Shown piece by piece: positions 46,408-55,563 of a stretch of 64,000 nt of DNA. The stretch comes from Opitutaceae bacterium (GTDB lineage Bacteria; Verrucomicrobiota; Verrucomicrobiia; Opitutales; Opitutaceae). The notes beneath the pieces are model-generated. The model had not been told where the DNA came from. It worked only from the letters and a program-made list of their open reading frames with translations, and did not search any database. The stretch lies in contig JAIXWY010000011.1 in assembly GCA_027490995.1 (NCBI GenBank), positions 1,178,001-1,242,000 of the forward strand. The letters run 5' to 3'. Numbering within the stretch: position 1 is the first letter of the stretch; the number at the start of each line of letters is the position of its first letter. The translations under genes were made by a program, and so were the position numbers.

Positions 46408-46944
46408 ATGAAATTCGTTTCGCGACTCCTGATCCTCGCCCTGCTCCCGATCGCCGGTCTGACGCGCGCCGACACGGCCGCCCCATCGCCCGAGGCCCGC
46501 CTGACGGAACTCGGCCTGACCCTCCCCACTCCCGCGCCAGTGGTCGCCAACTACGTGCCGGCGGTGCGCAGCGGCAATCTCGTGTTTCTCGCCGGCCAGA
46601 TTCCGCGGTCGGCTGATGGCAAGGTGATCACCGGAAAAGTCCCTGCGACCCTGTCCGAGGAGCAGGCGCAGGCCGCCGCGCGGACGTGCGGACTGCAATT
46701 GCTGGCCGCGCTCAAGGCGGAGATCGGCGACCTCGCCAAGGTTCGTCGCATCGTGCGCGTGGGCGGATTTATTCAGAGCACCGATACCTTTACGCAGCAG
46801 CCCAAGGTCCTGAACGGTTGCTCGGACCTCCTCGTGGCCGTCTTCGGGGAGCGCGGCCGCCATGCCCGCGCCGCGGTCGGCGTGAACGCCCTGCCGGCCG
46901 GCGCGGTGGTCGAGGTGGAGATGGTCGTCGAGGTCGCGAACTAA
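46408..46944 (+). CDS. Exported RidA-family protein
   Basis: A 178-residue RidA/YjgF-type protein with a cleavable signal peptide (SRLLILALLPIAGLTRA, cut near residue 22). The mature part has the family core: VRSGNLVFLAGQIPRSADGKVI, QAQAAARTCGLQLLAALKAEIGDL, VRVGGFIQST and RHARAAVGVNALPAGAVVEVEMV, including the conserved Arg of the (P)AR box and the Glu near the C-terminus. RidA proteins hydrolyse reactive enamine/imine products of PLP enzymes. Export is unusual for the family. It is the lone plus-strand gene here and converges on a PLP enzyme that also has an export signal. Confidence 0.85.
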   Translation: MKFVSRLLILALLPIAGLTRADTAAPSPEARLTELGLTLPTPAPVVANYVPAVRSGNLVFLAGQIPRSADGKVITGKVPATLSEEQAQAAARTCGLQLLAALKAEIGDLAKVRRIVRVGGFIQSTDTFTQQPKVLNGCSDLLVAVFGERGRHARAAVGVNALPAGAVVEVEMVVEVAN

Positions 46945-46960
46945 GGGAGGCATCGTCAGC

Positions 46961-48259
46961 TTAAAGGTCGCGGAGAGAATCGCGGACTCCCGCGACGACG
47001 CGCTCACACTCGTCCGGGAGATTGCTCAAGTGGGTGGAAACGCGGACCCCCTGCAGGCCCTGTTCGGTCACAGGCCGGCAGCGGAGGCCGCGACGATCGA
47101 GTAGGTAGCGGAACGTGCGGGAGGCATCCGCCCGCGGGTGCTGGAAGGTCGTCATCGAGCCCCGCATCAAAGGATCGCGCGGGGTAAGGACCACGACTCC
47201 GGGGAGACGCGAAAGTTCCTCGTGCAGGAAGCTCGCCATCTCATGTCCGCGTGCCGCGATGCGATCCGTGCCGATCGCTCGCTGGAACCGCATCGCTTCC
47301 GCCACCGCTTCAATCGTGGCGGCGTTGCGCGTGCCGTATTCATGCCGCCAAGCGCCGGGGGCGTACTCGATGTCACCGGGCAGCCAGTTCACCTCGGCGG
47401 AGTAGGAACCGATCCCCGTGGGTGCGACATCGTTCCAGCGGTTGCGGCGGATGTAGAGGAGGCCCGTCTCGTGGGGCGCGCCGAGCCACTTGTGTCCGCT
47501 CGCCGCGTAGGAGTCGCAGCCCATCGCCGCGAGGTTGAGTGGGATCATGCCGATCGCCTGCGCGCCATCGACGTGGAACCAGATGCCGCGAGCCCGAGTC
47601 ATCGCCGCGATCTCGGCCACGGGCAGCACCAACCCGTTCGTGCAGGTGATGTGACTGACCTGGATGACCCGCGTGCGCGGCGTGATCAGGGCGAGGATTC
47701 GCCGCACGTTTTCCTCCGGTGATTCGTTGGCGGGCTCGAAGATGCGCACGACAACCCCGCGCAGGCGCGCCTGGTTGAGCCACGGGAACGACCCGCCGGG
47801 ATGGGCGTGGCTCTCGAAGATCACCTCATCGCCCGCACGCAGCGGGAGGCCGGCCGCCACGATCGAGGTCGCCTCGGTGGCGTTGCGGACGAAACACAAC
47901 TCGTCGCGTTCCGCACCGAGAAACTCCGCCGCGACCGCTCGCGCGCCCGCCAGGCGATCGTGACCGGTCTCCGAATGCGCCTGCAGCTCATTCGTCGTGC
48001 GCACCGCGCGATCGAGCACACTCTGCGGCGCCGGGCCGAGGCCGCCGGTGTTCAGGTAGACCGGATCCGTCAGGAGCGGATAGCAGGCTCTCACCCCGCG
48101 CCAGAAGATCTCGGGACGCGCGGGGTCGAGAACTGGCAGCGCGACCGAGCCGGGAACGGCCGCGGCCTTGGGCGCGGCGCTAGGCGACGCACATCCAGCC
48201 AGCGCCGACAGCGCGCCCAAACCCAAGCCCTGCACAAAACGGCGACGGTCAGAAGTCAT
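46961..48259 (-). CDS. Exported class V aminotransferase-fold PLP enzyme
   Basis: A 432-residue fold-type I PLP protein resembling isopenicillin-N-epimerase/cysteine-desulfurase-like proteins. The N-terminus DRRRFVQGLGLGALSALAGC has a twin-arginine motif and a lipobox ending at Cys23, so it is probably a Tat-exported lipoprotein. The catalytic block is SYAASGHKWLGAP with the PLP-binding Lys; WFHVDGAQAIG holds the Asp that contacts the pyridine nitrogen, and LNTGGLGPAP and NATEATSIV are cofactor-site blocks. Substrate unknown. Its ATG overlaps the DUF6807 stop (ATGA), making it the last gene of a five-gene chain. Confidence 0.85.
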   Translation of the reverse strand: MTSDRRRFVQGLGLGALSALAGCASPSAAPKAAAVPGSVALPVLDPARPEIFWRGVRACYPLLTDPVYLNTGGLGPAPQSVLDRAVRTTNELQAHSETGHDRLAGARAVAAEFLGAERDELCFVRNATEATSIVAAGLPLRAGDEVIFESHAHPGGSFPWLNQARLRGVVVRIFEPANESPEENVRRILALITPRTRVIQVSHITCTNGLVLPVAEIAAMTRARGIWFHVDGAQAIGMIPLNLAAMGCDSYAASGHKWLGAPHETGLLYIRRNRWNDVAPTGIGSYSAEVNWLPGDIEYAPGAWRHEYGTRNAATIEAVAEAMRFQRAIGTDRIAARGHEMASFLHEELSRLPGVVVLTPRDPLMRGSMTTFQHPRADASRTFRYLLDRRGLRCRPVTEQGLQGVRVSTHLSNLPDECERVVAGVRDSLRDL

Positions 48260-49119
48260 GGGACGGAGGTGAACGTCAGTCGGTGATCGATCTCGAGCAA
48301 GCCATCGGGACCGATTTCGCGGTTGTGGTCGAACTCCGTGGGAAACGCCGCCAAGGGATAATTCCGCCGCACGAACCAGGGCAGCGGACCGCTAAGGTTC
48401 TCGAAGCGGATCACGACGCGGTGCAGGGAGCCATCCATCTGGCCATGCCACTCCATCCAGCGGGCCAGGGCGCCGTGCACGGCCGCCACGCCCTCCAAGC
48501 CACCTTCCGCCGCCACCTTGATGGTCGGATCCAGGTGGTCATCGAGCAATTCCCGCGCGCCGCGGAACTGGAGTCCGCTGTAGTGCGAACCGGCGAGCCC
48601 TCCGTGCGAATGCGGGTTGCCGAGCGAGAGCACTTCCCCGGAGACGTTGCGGAGTCGACTACTCCACCGCAGCGACCAAGAGCCCGCCGCACGATCGACC
48701 GCCGCCTCGAGCGTGCGTTCCTCGCGGAAGAGGACGCGCGACCCGCGACTCCACGTCAGGCGGTGCGACAATTGGGCGGTCGATCCCTCCACCACGCGAG
48801 CGGTCCACGCCTCATGGCGCTGCTCACCGTGATCGTCGCGCCACGCATAGCCCTCACCCCGCGCGCAGGTGGGACCGCCCCAGAAGTTTACTCCGGAGAC
48901 TTGGTTGAGCGTGAAGCTCAGCGCATGGTGCCACGGATGATCGTTCGGACGGAAGTTGGTGAGGGTATCCCCCGCCAACGAACGCAGCGGATGCACGTAG
49001 GGCCGCGGGGACTCCTTCCCCGCCGTGCCCGGCACCACCACGTAGCGAAACAGGAGTGCGCCGCTGGCGCGCACCTCGATCGCTCCCGGGCCGTCTTCGT
49101 GTAAGGTCAGGTCGCTCAT
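48256..49119 (-). CDS. DUF6807 / PmoA-like protein
   Basis: A 287-residue cytoplasmic protein without signal peptide. YVHPLRSLAGDTLTNFRPNDHPWHHALSFTLNQVSGVNFWGG is the typical start of the DUF6807 (PmoA-like) family, followed by NPHSHGGLAGSHYSGLQFRGARE and WMEWHGQMDG. These all-beta proteins often accompany sugar catabolic genes in Verrucomicrobiota and Planctomycetota; biochemical role is not established to my knowledge. It overlaps the rhamnosidase gene upstream (ATGA) and the PLP-enzyme gene downstream (ATGA). Confidence 0.78.
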   Translation of the reverse strand: MSDLTLHEDGPGAIEVRASGALLFRYVVVPGTAGKESPRPYVHPLRSLAGDTLTNFRPNDHPWHHALSFTLNQVSGVNFWGGPTCARGEGYAWRDDHGEQRHEAWTARVVEGSTAQLSHRLTWSRGSRVLFREERTLEAAVDRAAGSWSLRWSSRLRNVSGEVLSLGNPHSHGGLAGSHYSGLQFRGARELLDDHLDPTIKVAAEGGLEGVAAVHGALARWMEWHGQMDGSLHRVVIRFENLSGPLPWFVRRNYPLAAFPTEFDHNREIGPDGLLEIDHRLTFTSVP

Positions 49120-51584
49120 GGCAAATTGAACTGCTCCTCGAAACGCGCCCCAGAAAAGCGGCGCTCCGCGCCACTCGGCACCCGCACCAACGCCGGGATT
49201 CCATCCGGCTTCGCGATCTTCAGCGAAAGCGTCCGGCCCTCGCGACGCCACGCCACTTCGACGGGACCGTGCGGCGTGCACACGCTGCCTTCCGCATGCT
49301 CCAGCCCGCAGAGATTCGGCTCGATGCGGATCGCCGCAAACCCCGGCTCGGACGGAGTGACTCCGAGGATGCGTTGCTGAAACTCCAGCACCGGATGCGC
49401 CGACCATGCATGACAGAGGGAACGCCAGTAGCTATTCTCCTCCACGAACGTCGAGAGTCCGAAACTGAGTGACTCGCGCCAAGGCCCGAGGTGCCGCGGC
49501 ATCTCGTCGTAGCGCCCCGCCCGCAGCAACGCCGTAAATCCGGCGTGCCACCAGAAGAAGGACCCCGGAGCCAGCTTCGGATCATCCGGAAACCGGCGCA
49601 CGAGAATCTCCCGCTCACGCGCGCTCGGAAGACCTGCCAAGACCGCCCAGGCGTTTCCGTACTGGCTGACCTCTGGGCCGCCGGGACGATCGAAATAGAG
49701 CCCTTCCTCCTCCGACCAAAAACGGCGATGGGCGATCGGGCGCAGCCGCTCCGCTTCCGCCGCCAGCGCCGCCGCCTCCGCGCCACCGCCCGAATGACCG
49801 ATGAGCCAGCCCGCCTCGTCGAGAGCCTGGATGAACTGAGCACTGAAGATCACGGTCGCCCCCGTGTCTGCTCCGGGAACTACGCCGCGCGGCCACCACG
49901 GACACCAGTCGGTGACGTTCCAGAAGGGCAACTTGGACGGCAATCCTTCCGCATCAGCATGACGACGGAACCAGTCGAGCACGGCACGGACGCCCGGCAG
50001 GAGATCCCGCACGGTGGCGAGATCGCCCGTGCACGCGAAGTAGTCTTTGATCGTCGTGATCCAATGAATACTCCAAGCCGGGATGACTTGCACCAGACGC
50101 GAGGGATACCGCGACTGGGTCAGCCCCTCCGGGAGACGAGACCAGTCAAAGTGATACAACGCCTGCCGACTCAGCCGCGCATCACCCGTGGTGAGGAGCG
50201 CGAGCTTGGACGTGATCATCGTGTCCCCGGCATACTGCATCTGCTCGTAGTGCGGGCAGTCCTCGAACGTCTCGTGAGAGCAAAGCCGCATCGTGCGCAA
50301 TCCCGCTTCCCAGATCTGTTCCAGCGAAGGATCGGAGCACGTGAACCGGGCCGCCACGCGGTACGGGTACGCGGTGAAGCGCTGGCTCACCCCGCGGAGC
50401 GTCAGCGGCGTATCTCCGACCTCGATGCGAAGTCCAACGTAACGGAACGCACGCCAGTGCAGGGGCTCAAAGGTCTCATCCCGGCCACGCGGCTCCCAGA
50501 CGTCGCTCCATCCCATCACCTCGCCGCGTCGGTCGAAGGTCCAGCCGCGCGTCTCGTCCGCGAAGTGTGACGCAAGGTTTGCCAACGGCTGACGACGTCC
50601 CAGCAGTTTCGCGCCCGGGGTGTCCCACGGAAGACGCAGCGCCTCCGCGTAGGTAAGGCGCACCGTGCTGCCGGCGCCGCCCGAGACCTGCAGCCGCGGG
50701 AACGCGGTCGTGAGGACACCGGCATCCAGGACGATGTCCACCACCGAGCCGGCCGCGAGGACCACGGGCTCGTTCCCTTGCAGCAGGCGCCGCCACGCGT
50801 CGGAAATCTCGCCGCCTCCCTTCATGTAGGCGTCCGGAAAGCGTTCCGGCTCTCCCTCCTCCAGTTGAGGGATCATGCGCGGGATCAGGCCGTAGGGACT
50901 GGTCGGGTCGCGGCGATTCTCAAGCAGTTCCGCCTTGAACAACACATGCGCCTCCGCCCACGCCGAGTCATCGAACCCAGGTAGCCGCCATCCCTCCGGC
51001 TCAAGCCGGGAGATGCGATGCTCAAAATAGCCGTGGTAGCCCTCGAAAAGCGTGTTGTCGTTCTGGACACGATGGGCGCGGTCCACCGCGACCCGCCACT
51101 TCGCATCCGTCTTCAGGTCCTCCACCACCGCACCCTCGCGACCGACCAGCGCACCCTCCAGCACAAAGCCTCCGGTGTAGGTCATGATCGAGCACGGCGC
51201 GCCGAGCAACGCCGGCCGATGCGCCACGCGCGACATGTCGAGCACGATGGCCGCGAGGACGTTGGGGCCCTTGCGCAGCAGGGGCGTGAGATCGAAGGTT
51301 TCGTAGAAGTGGTGATCGACGTCGCCCTTGGCCGGACCCCGACCCACACACTCACCGTTGCAGTAGAAAAGATAACGGCTGTCGCCAGAGACAGCGACGG
51401 ACAGGGTCACCGCCGCGGGATCGACCACCGTGAAGCCACGGCGGAAGTAACGCACCTGATAGTGCGAGGGCGTCGCATTTTCCGGCGCCGGGGCGCCGTG
51501 GGAACCCTCGGCGGACCAGATCCACGAGGCGGAATTGACGAAAGGTTTGGCGTGCACGGGAAGAACAGCAGGGGTGTCAGTCAA
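49116..51584 (-). CDS. GH78-like alpha-L-rhamnosidase
   Basis: An 822-residue glycoside hydrolase. N-terminal beta domains (about 15-215) contain FYCNGECVGRGP and GWRLPGFDDSAWAEA, then a domain with RLTYAEALRLPWD, and an alpha/alpha-barrel with the GH78 catalytic-region block ETFEDCPHYEQMQYAGDTM. TDWCPWWPRG and ENSYWRSLCHAWSAHPVLEF complete the active-site face. A C-terminal beta domain ends it. There is no signal peptide, so it probably acts on imported rhamnosides in the cytoplasm. The start is TTG at 51584, overlapping the BNR stop as TTGA. Confidence 0.87.
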   Translation of the reverse strand: MTDTPAVLPVHAKPFVNSASWIWSAEGSHGAPAPENATPSHYQVRYFRRGFTVVDPAAVTLSVAVSGDSRYLFYCNGECVGRGPAKGDVDHHFYETFDLTPLLRKGPNVLAAIVLDMSRVAHRPALLGAPCSIMTYTGGFVLEGALVGREGAVVEDLKTDAKWRVAVDRAHRVQNDNTLFEGYHGYFEHRISRLEPEGWRLPGFDDSAWAEAHVLFKAELLENRRDPTSPYGLIPRMIPQLEEGEPERFPDAYMKGGGEISDAWRRLLQGNEPVVLAAGSVVDIVLDAGVLTTAFPRLQVSGGAGSTVRLTYAEALRLPWDTPGAKLLGRRQPLANLASHFADETRGWTFDRRGEVMGWSDVWEPRGRDETFEPLHWRAFRYVGLRIEVGDTPLTLRGVSQRFTAYPYRVAARFTCSDPSLEQIWEAGLRTMRLCSHETFEDCPHYEQMQYAGDTMITSKLALLTTGDARLSRQALYHFDWSRLPEGLTQSRYPSRLVQVIPAWSIHWITTIKDYFACTGDLATVRDLLPGVRAVLDWFRRHADAEGLPSKLPFWNVTDWCPWWPRGVVPGADTGATVIFSAQFIQALDEAGWLIGHSGGGAEAAALAAEAERLRPIAHRRFWSEEEGLYFDRPGGPEVSQYGNAWAVLAGLPSAREREILVRRFPDDPKLAPGSFFWWHAGFTALLRAGRYDEMPRHLGPWRESLSFGLSTFVEENSYWRSLCHAWSAHPVLEFQQRILGVTPSEPGFAAIRIEPNLCGLEHAEGSVCTPHGPVEVAWRREGRTLSLKIAKPDGIPALVRVPSGAERRFSGARFEEQFNLP

Positions 51585-52612
51585 CGGGAGACAATGGGCA
51601 CAAAGGCATAGTCGTGGCCGTACGCGCCGTAAAGTCCCGCAAATTTCCAGGTCAGGCCGAGGTCATCACTCACATAACTGCCCTCCTCGCGCACCGCCGC
51701 CCACAGGCGACCGGGATGGTCAGGATCGAAGGCAAGAGCCTGCACCCACTGATTCGGAAGTCCCGCACCACGCGATGTCCACGTGGTGCCACCATCCGTC
51801 GAGATGCGGACGCCCACGCCCCACCCGCCAACTGCCAAGGTTTCGGCGGCATCGGGACGGATGGCAACCGCGTAAAGATTGGCGTGGGCGGAAGCCGGAT
51901 CGAGCGACTGCCAGGAGCGACCGCCATCAGTCGAGCGCCACGCTCCACGTCCTTCGGTGCCGGCGAGGAACAGCTCCGGACGCGACGCGGACTGCACGAC
52001 GCGAAGGATCGTCACCGGCGGACTATCGACTGGCGCCCACGAAGCGGCGCCGTTCTCCGAGACGAAAAGTCCGCTCTCGGTCCCGAGCAGGACGCGGCCC
52101 GGAGCGCTGCGATCCGCAACAAGGGTCTGCGCGTAACGAACCGGAAGACCCGCCGCCGACGAAACCCAGGACCGTCCTCCATCGACCGAGAGAATCGGTC
52201 CCCACTGCGTGGCGGCGTAGACGCGACGCGGATCGCCGGAATCAAACGCGAAGGCCCGGACATCCGAAATACGCCAACCGGTGGTCTGGCGCCACGAGCG
52301 TCCGCGATCCTCGGACCGGAGGACCCCATCGCCCGCAGCCAACAGCAGCACCTGCGGATTGGTGGGATCGTAGGCAAGGCCCGCCACGCCGAGGATGCGA
52401 GGCCCGAAGAGCGACCATTCACCGATGCCATCGCGGCGAAAGATCCCCCAGTCGGTCGGGATCGACGAGTTGCGCTGGGATCGCGTCATGCTCGCAGCTG
52501 CAAACAAGTCGTGCCCTTGGGTCGACACCGCTGCCGACACCGGCACTGCGGCGGTCGCGGGCGCGGCGATCAGTGAGACAAGAAGAAGCGTGCGCAGAAG
52601 TCCGGCCATCAT
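51581..52612 (-). CDS. Secreted BNR-repeat beta-propeller protein (second copy)
   Basis: A 343-residue exported protein. Signal peptide LLRTLLLVSLIAAPATA, then BNR/Asp-box repeats: VLRSEDRGRSWRQTTGW, LSVDGGRSWVSSAAGL, FVSENGAASWAPV, AWRSTDGGRSWQSL, RISTDGGTTWTSRGAGL and YVSDDLGLTWKFAGL. It parallels the protein at 45268-46353 (for example GRVLLGTESGLFVSEN against GRLLIGCEAGVFLTEN). Function unknown; a carbohydrate-binding or structural propeller is likely. The first of two adjacent ATGs overlaps the stop of the gene upstream. Confidence 0.8.
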   Translation of the reverse strand: MMAGLLRTLLLVSLIAAPATAAVPVSAAVSTQGHDLFAAASMTRSQRNSSIPTDWGIFRRDGIGEWSLFGPRILGVAGLAYDPTNPQVLLLAAGDGVLRSEDRGRSWRQTTGWRISDVRAFAFDSGDPRRVYAATQWGPILSVDGGRSWVSSAAGLPVRYAQTLVADRSAPGRVLLGTESGLFVSENGAASWAPVDSPPVTILRVVQSASRPELFLAGTEGRGAWRSTDGGRSWQSLDPASAHANLYAVAIRPDAAETLAVGGWGVGVRISTDGGTTWTSRGAGLPNQWVQALAFDPDHPGRLWAAVREEGSYVSDDLGLTWKFAGLYGAYGHDYAFVPIVSR

Positions 52613-54555
52613 GGTTTCGTCGTTTCCTCCGGCTCCGCCAGCGAAGTGAAGTCACTGCTGAATCCCTCTCCGGCATGCCGCACCGTGAGTCGCCCGCTGC
52701 CGACCTTCTCTTGGGCGAAGGGATTCCCGAACAGAGGCCAGCCGGCATAGTCGAGCGGGCGGCCGTCCACCTGCGGGATCTCGCCGTAAACGGCGGACAG
52801 CACGCGACCGGAAAGCGTGGTGAACTCCACCTCCGGGCCGCGATCGACGCGGAAGCGAAGCGGGAGCGCACGGATCGCCGACTGGAAGGCCGCGTAGGAA
52901 GCGTGCTCGCGCACCGGAGCCACCTGCACGACGTAGCCGTTCCGTGGCGCCTCGCTGATCAGCACACGATGGCGGCTACCCCACGCATCGAAGCCTGCGC
53001 TGATCCACGCGCCCGCACCTCCGCGCAACAACCCAGTCCAGTCGTTGTCCCGCCACTCACCCGGGACGAATGGACGGTAAGCAACATAGACCGGCCCGCC
53101 GCGCGCGAAGATCCAACCCGATGAATCCTCCACCACGTCCTGCAGATCACGTGAGAAGAGCGTGAGCAGATGCGGAAAGCGCGCTCCCGGGGGAATCTGA
53201 TAGAGACCGATCAATGCCGGGCCCTCCTGGAAAACCTGCTCATACGGAGATCCACTCGCGAGCTTGTCGGGCGAATCGTAATCCACCTTCGAACGCGCGA
53301 TCACGTCGGTGCTCGAGTCCCAGTCGAACGTGAAGTACATCGTGCCCTCGTATGGCGACGAGTGCGGCTGGACGGTGAAGAATGTATTCGAAGCCTCGAT
53401 CGTGTTCTCGACCCGCCAGCGCAGATTCCACGTCTGCTGCTGGATCGGCTGAAGCAGTCCGCCTTGCGATGAACCCAGGATGAAATCCGGGTGCACGTAA
53501 CTGTACTTGTACACCGGAGCCGTCAGGCGGTCACCGACTCGAAACGCTTCCGGACCCGCGTGACGAATCCGCCAGCGTGTCCGCTTGCGCTCCCGGTTCA
53601 CGTAGGGGCGCTCCGCGCCGTGCGCGATCTCGTCAAGCACCGCCGACGGCGTGTAACCGCTCGTCGCCAGCACCACCGCCTGCGCATTCTGCATGCGCTC
53701 GCCGACACCGAAAGCGAGCCAACCCAGCCCGGATCCCGTCGTGGCTCCCGGCAGGAGGATCTGCCGCGGATAAACCCGGCTATGGGCTCCGGCATACTGT
53801 CCATTGATCTGATCCACCGCGTAATCGAAGAACAGGTAATCCAGCATCTGCCGCGCCTCATCACGCCGCTCTGGATCCGTTTCCCAGCCCGCCAGCAACG
53901 CGAGCGGCACCACATACTCGCCGATGTATCCGGGCGAATCATACTCGCCCTGACCGTGGGTGGTCGTGACCCGGATCCACTCGCGGATGTAAGCCCCCGC
54001 CTCCGCCGCATTCTCCTCGGACGACCGGCCGTTGAACCACGCCGACGGAGGACGGTTCGGCCGCAGTTGCGACACCACACGCAGGCTCGCGTAGTACATC
54101 AGCCAGTGGTTCTCGGTATCGCCACGGCTCGGCCAGTAGGTCCGCCAAAGCTCATCGAAGCGTTGCTCGTTTGCCGCCGACAGGCGCCCCTGCCCTGTCG
54201 CCATGAGCATGACCATCTGGTACATCCAGAACATGTTTCCGGACGGAGGAGCCGCCAGCAGCTGCGCGAGCCGGGCATTCGCCACCTCCAGATTCACGCC
54301 TAAATGCAAAGCAGCCGTAACATCATACAGGGAGCCTCCCGGAGTGTCTCCTACTGAAACATACCCTGCTGCCGTCCGAAGGAGATCCGCTCGACGCTCC
54401 TCGAACGTGCTCTTATTCAAGGAAATTGCACGAGTGCCGGGCTGAGCGCCCGGAGCCCCGGCTAAGCATAAGGGAGCCAAGCACAACAGACTCAGCCCAC
54501 CCCACAACAGGGCGATCCGGGAGACGCAGCGGAGTCGGTAACGGAACGAAGTCAC
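52609..54555 (-). CDS. Uncharacterised large secreted protein, paralogue of the gene at 43346-45259
   Basis: A 648-residue exported protein, starting with a GTG at 54555 that gives a signal peptide (CVSRIALLWGGLSLLCLAPLCLAG); an ATG at 54609 is an alternative but would lie in the operator region. The conserved core matches its paralogue: RGDTENHWLMYYASLRVVSQL, SSEENAAEAGAYIREWIRV, GQGEYDSPGYIGEYVVPLALLAGW, YDSPDKLASGSPYEQVFQEGPALIGLYQI, DSSGWIFARGGPVYVAYRP and FQSAIRALPLRF. It heads a five-gene chain that includes a rhamnosidase, which hints at polysaccharide breakdown, possibly as a lyase. No catalytic motif recognised. Confidence 0.77.
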   Translation of the reverse strand: MTSFRYRLRCVSRIALLWGGLSLLCLAPLCLAGAPGAQPGTRAISLNKSTFEERRADLLRTAAGYVSVGDTPGGSLYDVTAALHLGVNLEVANARLAQLLAAPPSGNMFWMYQMVMLMATGQGRLSAANEQRFDELWRTYWPSRGDTENHWLMYYASLRVVSQLRPNRPPSAWFNGRSSEENAAEAGAYIREWIRVTTTHGQGEYDSPGYIGEYVVPLALLAGWETDPERRDEARQMLDYLFFDYAVDQINGQYAGAHSRVYPRQILLPGATTGSGLGWLAFGVGERMQNAQAVVLATSGYTPSAVLDEIAHGAERPYVNRERKRTRWRIRHAGPEAFRVGDRLTAPVYKYSYVHPDFILGSSQGGLLQPIQQQTWNLRWRVENTIEASNTFFTVQPHSSPYEGTMYFTFDWDSSTDVIARSKVDYDSPDKLASGSPYEQVFQEGPALIGLYQIPPGARFPHLLTLFSRDLQDVVEDSSGWIFARGGPVYVAYRPFVPGEWRDNDWTGLLRGGAGAWISAGFDAWGSRHRVLISEAPRNGYVVQVAPVREHASYAAFQSAIRALPLRFRVDRGPEVEFTTLSGRVLSAVYGEIPQVDGRPLDYAGWPLFGNPFAQEKVGSGRLTVRHAGEGFSSDFTSLAEPEETTKP

Positions 54556-54607
54556 GGGGTAAGAATCCTGCAAAGATGAGCTCGCTTTTTTTCGGTTTTC
54601 AACCAGC

Positions 54608-54622
54608 ATTTTCAATGAAATT
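54608..54622. promoter_or_regulatory. Candidate LacI-type operator in the divergent intergenic region
   Basis: ATTTTCAATGAAATT, an odd-length palindrome centred on A54615 with one mismatch. The core TTTCA-N-TGAAA is identical to that of the site in front of the lacI-like gene at 55564-55576. It lies 53 nt before the five-gene chain on the minus strand and 9 nt before the isomerase start on the plus strand, so one bound repressor could control both directions. Confidence 0.6.
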
Positions 54623-54630
54623 TCATAGCT

Positions 54631-55497
54631 ATGCCCACCCCACAAAATAAGCCCACCCCGCAACTCGTGCAATGTGCGACGCCTTGGTCACTTGAAGGCT
54701 ATCCGACCGCGAAGCGAGAGTGGTCGATGGACCGTAAAATTGCGGCGATGAAGGCAGCGGGATTTGATGGCTTTGCCGCAATCATGACGCCGGAGCGAAA
54801 GGCGCTCGCGGACAAGTACGGTCTGCGAGTGATGGGCGGCTTCGATGGCTCATCGGTCAAGCAGGCCCGGGAGCAGATTCGGGCGCAGCGGGACCTTGGG
54901 GTGCACTTCATGAACGTGCAGCTGCTTGATCACGATACACCCCCGGAAAAGGCGGCGACGCTTGCGGTCAAGCTCATCGCGATTTCGGAGGAGCTCGGCG
55001 TGGGCGTGCACATCGAAACGCACCGGGACACCGCGACGGAGACCCCGGAGAAATACACCGAGATCGCCCGCCTCTTTCAGAGGGCAACAGGCCGTCTCAT
55101 GCCGACGACGTGGGATCACTCGCACTTCGCGGTCTCGAAGCACGTGCTGCCCAAAGATTATTCACGGCGGCTGCTGGCATGGCCGCGCCTGATCCAGGCC
55201 TCGCAGGTCTTTCACCTCCGGCCCTTTAACAGCCAGCATTGTCAGGTCCCCGTCACCAACGGCCGAGGCGTACTGACGCCGGAGTTCCGGGATTACTTGG
55301 CCTTCGTGGAGGACCTCTTTGCCCTCTGGCTGGAGGGCCCTAAGCCGGGGAACGAACTCTGGGTGTGTCCGGAGCTCGGAACCAGCGTTGGCTACAACGT
55401 CAGCACCAATCCCCCGGTGTGGGCGGACGCCATTCGGGCCCGCAAAGAGTATGCAGGGGCTTGGCAGCGGGCTCTAAAGCGCAATCGGAAGCGTTGA
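54631..55497 (+). CDS. Xylose-isomerase-like TIM-barrel sugar isomerase/epimerase
   Basis: A 288-residue protein of the AP-endonuclease-2/sugar isomerase fold. ATPWSLEGY near the start, the WSMDRKIAAMKAAGFDGF helix, VHFMNVQLLDHDTPPEKAATLAVKL, the metal ligand region GVHIETHRDT, and TWDHSHFAVSKH with further metal-binding His are visible. Substrate cannot be told; a keto/aldo conversion in rhamnose or uronic-acid catabolism would fit the neighbours. No Shine-Dalgarno precedes the ATG, and the operator ends only 9 nt upstream, so the mRNA leader must overlap the operator or be very short. Confidence 0.82.
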   Translation: MPTPQNKPTPQLVQCATPWSLEGYPTAKREWSMDRKIAAMKAAGFDGFAAIMTPERKALADKYGLRVMGGFDGSSVKQAREQIRAQRDLGVHFMNVQLLDHDTPPEKAATLAVKLIAISEELGVGVHIETHRDTATETPEKYTEIARLFQRATGRLMPTTWDHSHFAVSKHVLPKDYSRRLLAWPRLIQASQVFHLRPFNSQHCQVPVTNGRGVLTPEFRDYLAFVEDLFALWLEGPKPGNELWVCPELGTSVGYNVSTNPPVWADAIRARKEYAGAWQRALKRNRKR

Positions 55498-55563
55498 GCG
55501 GGGAAGTCATTTCGGAAAACCGAGCTGAAACCACTTGACCCGGGCCCGGGGCTTTTCATCAAC

